The position numbers and the translations under genes were made by a program. Under the pieces are notes generated by a model that saw nothing but the letters and a program-made list of their open reading frames with translations, had not been told where the DNA came from and did no database searches. Shown one piece after another: positions 15,401-20,832 of a stretch of DNA of 20,832 nt. Each line of letters opens with the position of its first letter. The stretch's first letter is position 1. The stretch is from Chlamydiota bacterium (lineage in GTDB: Bacteria; Chlamydiota; Chlamydiia; Chlamydiales; Rhabdochlamydiaceae): contig VGMB01000003.1 in assembly GCA_016866585.1 (NCBI GenBank), forward strand, positions 1 to 20,832, written 5' to 3'.

Positions 15401-16311
15401 TGACAAAAGAACAGTTCGGTAAAGGGGTTAGTTGCATGCTTATTTCTGCAACAGGTTTATCGATTTTAGGTTTATTTGGAAAACTTTTCGAGCAAATTGC
15501 AGACCTTCCTTCTCTAGTATTTTTTCGTTTTTTTTCGGCTTCTATCTGCTGTTTACTCTTCTTTTTTTTTATTGGTCATTTGAAAATTAATTATAAGAAT
15601 TTGGTAATTGTTCCCAATTTGATAAGATCTATTTGTGTTATAGGGGCTCAGTATTGTTTTTATTATTATATTCAACACGCATCTTTAATGAATGGAGTAG
15701 CGCTACTAAATACGGGTCCATTATTTATTCCATTTATTGAAAAGTTAATTATTGGCAGCAAGATCGGTAGATCTACTTGGATTAGTATTATAATATCTTT
15801 TTCTGGAGTCTTATTAATTTTACAACCTGATGTAAGTGTTTTTGCAAAACTAAGCCTTGTGGGTCTTGCAGCAGGTGTGTTTCAAGCGTTTTCTCAAGTA
15901 ATATTCGGAATAAACGCGAAAGGGGAGAATCCCGAAATGAGTGTTCTTACAACCGTCTTTATTTGTTCTCTTATTAGTTTGATCCCTTTTCTTATAGCGG
16001 ATGGAAGTTTTAATCCAGGCTTCAGTTCTTGGGGCTATGGTGGTTTTCTGATTTTAGGACTTGGTATAGCTACGATTTTAAATCAGTTTGCTAGAGCTAA
16101 AGCATACAAGTTTAGTACTCCGTCAAGGCTTGCTTCATTTTTATATCTTTCTGTTGTTTTAGCTGGCATTTACGATTGGACTATATTTCAAGTTCCTCCC
16201 AATATGATTTCTTGTATCGGTGTAGGTCTTGTCATATTTGGTGGCGTGGCAAAAATTATCTTGAGAAACAGGTATATCAAAGCCATAGAAAAAAATGCTC
16301 CTCCGATTTAA
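15400..16311 (+). CDS. EamA/DMT superfamily transporter
   Basis: A 303-aa inner-membrane protein with about ten helices in two EamA repeats, each roughly half the protein. Helix 1 includes GLSILGLFGKLF, and the conserved VFFRFFSAS follows. ALLNTGPLFIPFIEKLIIG closes the substrate-facing part of the first half. FSGVLLILQPD marks the end of the first repeat and GVGLVIFGGVAKI the end of the second. Substrate is unknown; chlamydial and rickettsial members include S-adenosylmethionine carriers, so that is one possibility. The ATG at 15400 has AGGA 10 nt upstream, inside a hairpin. An in-frame ATG at 15436 has AAAGGGG 8 nt before it and would shorten helix 1, so the start is uncertain. Confidence 0.88.
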   Translation: MTKEQFGKGVSCMLISATGLSILGLFGKLFEQIADLPSLVFFRFFSASICCLLFFFFIGHLKINYKNLVIVPNLIRSICVIGAQYCFYYYIQHASLMNGVALLNTGPLFIPFIEKLIIGSKIGRSTWISIIISFSGVLLILQPDVSVFAKLSLVGLAAGVFQAFSQVIFGINAKGENPEMSVLTTVFICSLISLIPFLIADGSFNPGFSSWGYGGFLILGLGIATILNQFARAKAYKFSTPSRLASFLYLSVVLAGIYDWTIFQVPPNMISCIGVGLVIFGGVAKIILRNRYIKAIEKNAPPI

Positions 16312-16330
16312 AGGGGCATTGTCTTTTTTT
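16294..16330 (+). terminator. Intrinsic terminator of the EamA gene
   Basis: AATGCTCCT (16294-16302) pairs with AGGGGCATT (16312-16320), 9 bp with one G-U pair, and is followed by GTCTTTTTTT. The left arm lies within the last codons of the gene. Confidence 0.85.
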
Positions 16331-16424
16331 CTCATATCTGTAAATTTGAGTAATTTCTCGTTGGGAATTAAGTCCTTTTCCTTGTAAGATTCGATTTTTT
16401 TGTATAGAAGCTAGGAGAATAAAG

Positions 16425-18797
16425 ATGTATTTGTTTCGGAAATATCAAAAGCTTATATTTATTAGCACTTCCTTTGTGATGACGATATCTTTTGTTTTTT
16501 TTGGTGCGATATCTTCTTTAATATCACAGCCTTCTGTACCAAAAGATTCTGAGATCGCTAAGGTAATAGATGGATCCTCTATGAAAAAAAATAAAGTAAT
16601 GAAGATGATCCGTTTTTTATCCTCAAGCTCTTTTGATGCCAATTCAAAATCAGGTTCATCTTCTATTAATTTACTTAATGATGGTGTGATAGAAAAAGAT
16701 TTTATTGAAAATGGATTCGGAAAGAGGCTTTTTGATGTTTATTCTGAAGAATGTAGATCTGACATAATGGAAAATTGGGAAAAAGCTGTGAAATTTGTTC
16801 CATATGTACATCCTAGTAATCCCACTATTTCCATGGAAAGCTCATTAACTCATATTCAACCGCAATTAGGTAAACTTCTAGGTAGAGTGAAAACAAAGGA
16901 TGTAAATAATCCTGCAGATGTATTTTGTCTTTTAAACGATATTTTTAATGCAAAGAAAAATATCAAAAATGAGTTTTTAAGACATGTTATACAACATCAA
17001 CAAAATCTTACCTCTGCCTATAAAAAAGATCCGAAATTGAATGAAATAGATTTAACATTGTTTGGATTTCGCTCATGTTCAGACTGGTTCGGTAGTAAAT
17101 TTATTGAAATTGTTGCGCAGTATATTTTAAATGGATCAGCTTATGCCAAAATACATGGTTTTACAGTATCTAAGAATGAAGCAAGAGAAGATTTAATTAA
17201 TAATTTAATGATAGCTTTAAAGTCTTCTTCTATCGATGTTAAAAACACGTCCGAACTTAATAATGCTTATTATTATTATATACGTAATTTGGATATGGAA
17301 GAATCTCTTGTAGTAGAAATATGGCAAGATGTACTTCAATTTAGAAAATTAATAACCAATGCCGATAAGATTGTAAATCAAGATCCTGCTTTTTTGTCTG
17401 ATCAGAAAAATTTAGCGAAGCATGTATGTAAGTTTGAGATGTATGAGCTGCCTCAAGTTTTTCAATTTGCTGATTTCAAAAGCATGCTAAAACTTCAGCT
17501 TTATATTGATTTAGTCTCTTCTGTAAAAAGTAAAACAGAGATCTTTCTTGCTCCTAAAAATCCGCTGCCTATTGCAGAGATAGAAAAAAAGGCGCCAGAG
17601 CTTGTTCAAAAGAAATATGTTTTGAGCTTTTGTGAGGTAAAGAAAGAAGATCTTTTATCTGAAATAGGGATTAAAGAGATTTGGGATTGGCAGCTGACAG
17701 AAGAAAATTATTTACTGCTTTCATCAAAGTTTTCTTATGTTCCAAAAGTTGAAGGAAGGGAAAATCAATTTAATTCTCTTGAATCGTTATCTTCAATACA
17801 AAGAACAGAAATCGATCGATTTGCTCAAAATAAAATATTTGAGCAAAAACCTGAAATTCTCAAACAGGCTATTCAAGCAGCTAATAAAAAAACAAGAGAG
17901 GTTAGGTTAAGTGCAAAGGGATCCATCAGTCCGTTTGCTATAGAAAATCTATCAACTCTGATGTCTTATTTAGACAAAGCACCATTAGGATCTGAAAGAG
18001 TATCAGATGTAAATGCAATTTTAGCCCAACAGAAATTGAATTGCTATTCAGAAGATGACCAGTATTTCTATTCAATTTCTGTTTTAAGTAGAGATGATTC
18101 TAAACGACTTTTGACATTTCAAGAAGCCGATTCCTTAGGAATCATGCAGAAATTACTTACGAAAAAACTCGAAGATGCTTATCCAAGTGCTAGAAAAAAA
18201 GACCCTTCGCTCTACATTAATTCAGATGGCACATTTAAACACGTAGATGAAGTTGAGTTTGCTCTTGGAAAATTTGTTTATTCTGATCTTCTGAAATCCA
18301 TTGAGAATCAATATAGTTTGTATTATGGGAAAAGTCCAGAAGCTAGTCAGTTGAAAAATCTTAATTTTTATACGACTTACAGACCGCTTCAGTACATAGA
18401 AGAGGCACGAAAATCACTAGCTATAAATCCTGAAGACTCCAACTGGGTTGTAACAGAAAACTCCAAGAAATATCAAAGAGAATATCTAAAACAGTGGCTT
18501 TTTAAAAAGTCGATAAAAACCCTTTCGAAGAGGAGTGTCGGAGAGGTTTTGGATGATGATATTTTTTCTTATGAGAATGATCAGTTTTCTAGTTTAATTA
18601 AAGGAAAAGACGGTAATTTATTTTTCTTTAAAGTTTGTGCAAAAGAAGAGGTTGTATCTCTTTTAGATAAAGATCAAAAAGAAATAGAACATTTATTGTT
18701 ACTAGAAGCGCAGACAGAATTATTTAATAAAATTCTGCAAAAAATAGGTGATAATCATTCTATTGTTAGTATTCCAAAATTTTCAGAGGAAATATGA
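16425..18797 (+). CDS. Membrane-anchored conserved hypothetical protein, PpiD/SurA-like N-terminal region
   Basis: A 790-aa protein that I do not recognise for certain. One N-terminal helix at about 10-33, after a short basic start, anchors a large, mostly helical, lysine- and glutamate-rich domain that should face the periplasm. The arrangement of a short anchor, then EIAKVIDG at 43-50, and later GSAYAKIHGFTVSKNEARED (237-256) recalls the chaperone part of PpiD and SurA. Near the C terminus, FSSLIKGKDGNLFFFKV faintly resembles the end of a parvulin domain, but I find no clear parvulin core, so isomerase activity is not supported. The start is secure: AGGAG stands 8 nt before the ATG. The TGA overlaps the next gene by 4 nt (ATGA). 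A role in envelope protein folding is a guess. Confidence 0.75.
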   Translation: MYLFRKYQKLIFISTSFVMTISFVFFGAISSLISQPSVPKDSEIAKVIDGSSMKKNKVMKMIRFLSSSSFDANSKSGSSSINLLNDGVIEKDFIENGFGKRLFDVYSEECRSDIMENWEKAVKFVPYVHPSNPTISMESSLTHIQPQLGKLLGRVKTKDVNNPADVFCLLNDIFNAKKNIKNEFLRHVIQHQQNLTSAYKKDPKLNEIDLTLFGFRSCSDWFGSKFIEIVAQYILNGSAYAKIHGFTVSKNEAREDLINNLMIALKSSSIDVKNTSELNNAYYYYIRNLDMEESLVVEIWQDVLQFRKLITNADKIVNQDPAFLSDQKNLAKHVCKFEMYELPQVFQFADFKSMLKLQLYIDLVSSVKSKTEIFLAPKNPLPIAEIEKKAPELVQKKYVLSFCEVKKEDLLSEIGIKEIWDWQLTEENYLLLSSKFSYVPKVEGRENQFNSLESLSSIQRTEIDRFAQNKIFEQKPEILKQAIQAANKKTREVRLSAKGSISPFAIENLSTLMSYLDKAPLGSERVSDVNAILAQQKLNCYSEDDQYFYSISVLSRDDSKRLLTFQEADSLGIMQKLLTKKLEDAYPSARKKDPSLYINSDGTFKHVDEVEFALGKFVYSDLLKSIENQYSLYYGKSPEASQLKNLNFYTTYRPLQYIEEARKSLAINPEDSNWVVTENSKKYQREYLKQWLFKKSIKTLSKRSVGEVLDDDIFSYENDQFSSLIKGKDGNLFFFKVCAKEEVVSLLDKDQKEIEHLLLLEAQTELFNKILQKIGDNHSIVSIPKFSEEI

Positions 18798-19450
18798 GTT
18801 CTACAATACCATTTGAAAATTTAGAACCTTTACTTCCTCTAGATTTTTTTTCTGTTGAATTACAGATTCCTTTTGCTGAAGATCTTCCTAAGAAAAGGTT
18901 ACTAGGTCCTAGTTTTAATCTTCCAGATACCCATATGTATTTAGAAGAAGAAAAATTTGCAGATTGCTCTCTTTTTTGGAATGAAGAGGGGATTTTTGGC
19001 GAGTTTTTTATTCACAAAGAATATGAACAAAGTACTTTTCCAGATTTCGAATTAGGTGATTCGATTGAAATTTTTATAGATACAAGAGATATGAAAAAAG
19101 CAGGATTTGCCACAAAATTTTGCCATCATTTTGTATTTCTTGCCCATCCAGTTCAGGAGATCCAAGCTCAAGAAGTTTCCAAATTTAGATCCGAAGACTC
19201 CCATCCTCTTTGCGAAGCAGATTTGCTAAAAATGGATGTTAAATATGGAAAAAATGATTACACCTTACAGTTTTTTATTTCAACTCAATGCCTAATGGGT
19301 TTCGATCCAACATCGTTTCCTCGCATAGGTTTTACTTACAAAATTAATAGATATAAAGGACCAGCTCAACATTTTAGCGTCTCATCTGCATTTTTTGATG
19401 TGATGCAAAACCCAAGTTTATGGGCAAGCGTAAGTCTTGTTAAAAATTAA
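18794..19450 (+). CDS. Hypothetical protein with CBM9/DOMON-like fold pattern
   Basis: A 218-aa protein without signal peptide or membrane helix, so probably cytosolic. The pattern is that of family 9 carbohydrate-binding-like beta-sandwiches: a strand with SLFWNEEGIFGEFFIHKE, then FELGDSIEIFIDTRDMKKAG, a His-rich strand CHHFVFLAHP, and FPRIGFTYKINRY near the end. Such domains often bind sugars or haem, but many have unknown roles and this assignment rests on pattern alone. It is translationally coupled to the 790-aa protein (ATGA overlap) and followed by gcvH after 12 nt. In position it may correspond to CT283, which lies beside gcsH in Chlamydia; that is from memory. Confidence 0.65.
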   Translation: MSSTIPFENLEPLLPLDFFSVELQIPFAEDLPKKRLLGPSFNLPDTHMYLEEEKFADCSLFWNEEGIFGEFFIHKEYEQSTFPDFELGDSIEIFIDTRDMKKAGFATKFCHHFVFLAHPVQEIQAQEVSKFRSEDSHPLCEADLLKMDVKYGKNDYTLQFFISTQCLMGFDPTSFPRIGFTYKINRYKGPAQHFSVSSAFFDVMQNPSLWASVSLVKN

Positions 19451-19462
19451 TGGAGATTATTT

Positions 19463-19822
19463 ATGTATTTCACGCCATCTCATGAATGGATTATATGTAA
19501 TGATGATATAGCAACTATTGGAATAACAAGTTATGCTCAGAGTGAATTAGGGGAGATTGTGTACGTTGAACTTCCTAAAATTGGATCTAATATTGAAAAG
19601 GGACAAGAGCTGGCTATTCTAGAGTCTACAAAGGCTGCTGCTGACGTTTATAGTCCTGTATCAGGAAAGATAATAGAGCTAAATACTACTCTAATTGACG
19701 ATTGCTCTAAGATTAATAGTTCACCTGAAAGTGCTGGATGGATTTGCAAAATACAACTTAGCAATCCTTCCGATCTAACAGATCTTATGGATCGAAAAAA
19801 TTATCTTGTGTTGATTGGATAA
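19463..19822 (+). CDS. gcvH: Glycine cleavage system H-like lipoyl carrier protein
   Basis: A 119-aa cytosolic lipoyl protein. The family core is clear: HEWI at 7-10, GITSYAQSELGEIVYVELP (20-38), GSNIEKGQELAILESTKAAADVYSP with the lipoylated Lys57, then SGKIIELN, and SAGWICKI near the end. Length is slightly below E. coli GcvH (129 aa). TGGAG precedes the ATG by about 7 nt. No gcvP or gcvT is in the window, and Chlamydia is known to keep the H protein without a full glycine cleavage system. A role as a lipoyl relay to other lipoyl enzymes, served by the ligase encoded upstream, is therefore as likely as glycine cleavage. Confidence 0.93.
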   Translation: MYFTPSHEWIICNDDIATIGITSYAQSELGEIVYVELPKIGSNIEKGQELAILESTKAAADVYSPVSGKIIELNTTLIDDCSKINSSPESAGWICKIQLSNPSDLTDLMDRKNYLVLIG

Positions 19823-19826
19823 TCTA

Positions 19827-19875
19827 TTTTATTTTTTTATACGAGATTTACGCAAATATCCTTAAAAAAATAAAA
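19827..19875 (+). repeat. 13-bp all-A/T inverted repeat after gcvH
   Basis: TTTTATTTTTTTA (19827-19839) and TAAAAAAATAAAA (19863-19875) are perfect inverted arms around a 23-nt loop. The stem has no G-C pair and no T-run beyond it on the plus strand, so it would be at best a weak terminator. The loop contains AGATTTACGCA, echoed as AGATTACGCA right at the next start codon. Confidence 0.35.
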
Positions 19876-19883
19876 GATTACGC

Positions 19884-20832
19884 ATGAGTTATTATACAGA
19901 TCCTCATCGAAAAAAAAGAAGTAAGCGGCCGTTTATTCTATTTTTTCTATTACTTTTATCGGCCCTGCTTTTTTTTAGGGATAGGATTGCCTGCGAGATA
20001 ATAAACTACTATGTTGGTGTTAAATTCATTCAAAACAAGGATTGCCCCTTAGATGTAACTTCTATAACAAAAGATCATGGGCATCTTTACTTAAAAGAAG
20101 TTTGTTTTGAAAACCACGAAGTAAGCATATTTGCAGAGCAAGTTAGCGTGTATACTTCAATTCACTTTTTTCCATTTTCTGTAACTTCTTACGTAGATTT
20201 CAAAAGACCAAAGGTGGTTCTAAAAAATAGTAACTCTGAAAACTCAAAAATAAGTCTTCTATATTTTATATTTCCCGGGAAATATTTAAATCTTAAGTGG
20301 AATGTTGACTCGGGATCAATTAACGTCAAGAATTCAAAGGATGATGATCTCTTTTTTTCCTATAAAACTGATCAATCACAAAATTTCATTGGTCGTTTTA
20401 TTTTAGAAGAAAAGAAAGAAGATCAAATTATTTCCTTATGTAATCTTTTACTAAAAAGCGAAGATCATATCTTGTCTGCAGATTTACATGTAAATGCGGG
20501 AAATTTAGCCATAGTACAGCAGTATTTGCCTTATCTTCGGCTAAAAGATAATCTTACTGCAGACTACCTACAAGGTGGATTAAAACTTGAATCAAGTCTC
20601 GTTTTTAATGCAAAAGAAAAAAATATTGAGCAATTCTCTAGCCAATTTTTTCTAAGTGATTTTTGTTTGGTATCAGAAAAAGGTAGTATTGCCTGTACAA
20701 TCCCTGAATCATCAGGAAGTTTTTCTTATAATAAAAATGAAGATAAAGAATCTTTAATTAACATAAATAAGAATATTTCGTTTTGGAAAAATTGTAATGC
20801 TCATTTAAAAGCTCAAGATTTTGTATTTCAAA
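19884..20832 (+). CDS. AsmA-like membrane-anchored protein (3' end beyond window)
   Basis: The reading frame is open from the ATG at 19884 to the window edge, at least 316 codons. After a very basic start (HRKKRSKR) there is one hydrophobic helix at about 16-31 (PFILFFLLLLSALLFF). A beta-rich region follows with the AsmA/TamB/YhdP layout: GHLYLKEVCFENHEV, AEQVSV, then DFKRPKVVL, and further repeated strand patterns. Such proteins are anchored in the inner membrane, span the periplasm and, in E. coli, carry phospholipids to the outer membrane. Family assignment is by pattern and is tentative; an unrelated chlamydial envelope protein is possible. The Shine-Dalgarno is weak. It lies 61 nt after gcvH. 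Confidence 0.6.
   Translation, partial: MSYYTDPHRKKRSKRPFILFFLLLLSALLFFRDRIACEIINYYVGVKFIQNKDCPLDVTSITKDHGHLYLKEVCFENHEVSIFAEQVSVYTSIHFFPFSVTSYVDFKRPKVVLKNSNSENSKISLLYFIFPGKYLNLKWNVDSGSINVKNSKDDDLFFSYKTDQSQNFIGRFILEEKKEDQIISLCNLLLKSEDHILSADLHVNAGNLAIVQQYLPYLRLKDNLTADYLQGGLKLESSLVFNAKEKNIEQFSSQFFLSDFCLVSEKGSIACTIPESSGSFSYNKNEDKESLININKNISFWKNCNAHLKAQDFVFQ

Noticed and set aside
16374..16424. Promoter for the 790-aa gene (TTGTAA and TATAGA before the AGGAG).
   Set aside because: The spacer is only about 15 nt and both hexamers are imperfect, so I could not support it.
1..20832. Mobile element, phage, toxin-antitoxin, CRISPR or defence island.
   Set aside because: No transposase, integrase, terminal repeats, spaced repeat arrays or defence motifs were found on either strand; all large genes are metabolic, transport or housekeeping.

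Overview
The window is AT-rich and densely coded. It reads like part of the chromosome of a chlamydia-like (environmental) member of the Chlamydiae. This is an inference from three things. ClpC has the chlamydial flavour. The set mnmA - clpC - lplA - (hypotheticals) - gcvH resembles, as I remember it, the order trmU-clpC-lplA-CT283-gcsH of Chlamydia trachomatis. The region is also rich in amino-acid importers, as expected of an obligate intracellular scavenger. I ran no search, and no rRNA, tRNA, CRISPR array, phage gene or transposase is visible.

Left part (1-8800): amino-acid transport and drug efflux. A BrnQ-type branched-chain amino-acid carrier and a CAT-type APC permease lie on the + strand. 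They converge on a compact minus-strand operon encoding a tripartite efflux pump, read tolC-like lipoprotein > emrA > emrB; emrA follows tolC by 2 nt and emrB overlaps emrA by 29 nt. Upstream of that operon, separated from it by a clear intrinsic terminator, is a GadC-type amino-acid antiporter gene with a good candidate promoter.

Middle (8820-12820): housekeeping genes on the minus strand. clpC (AAA+ unfoldase) and mnmA (tRNA 2-thiouridylase) are separated by an intrinsic terminator. Upstream of clpC is a 227-bp divergent control region carrying three copies of a 12-nt motif.

Right part (12817-20832): all + strand. A DUF1653 small protein, a lipoate-protein ligase and an archaeal/eukaryotic-type prolyl-tRNA synthetase are fused tip to tail (1-nt overlap, then a start directly after a stop). 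An EamA/DMT transporter follows, its start enclosed by a hairpin, and it ends in a good terminator. The next unit is a 790-aa membrane-anchored protein resembling PpiD/SurA only at its N-terminal part, a 218-aa protein with a CBM9/DOMON-like look (4-nt overlap), and the lipoyl carrier GcvH. The window ends inside an AsmA-like membrane-anchored protein that is open at the right edge.

Most genes are ordinary for the group, and I see no clear new defence or mobile system. The most interesting points are: the prolyl-tRNA synthetase with two of four zinc cysteines replaced; the unexplained 790-aa / 218-aa / GcvH unit in a lipoylation neighbourhood that shows no GcvP or GcvT; and several long RNA hairpins placed on start codons or inside coding ends.
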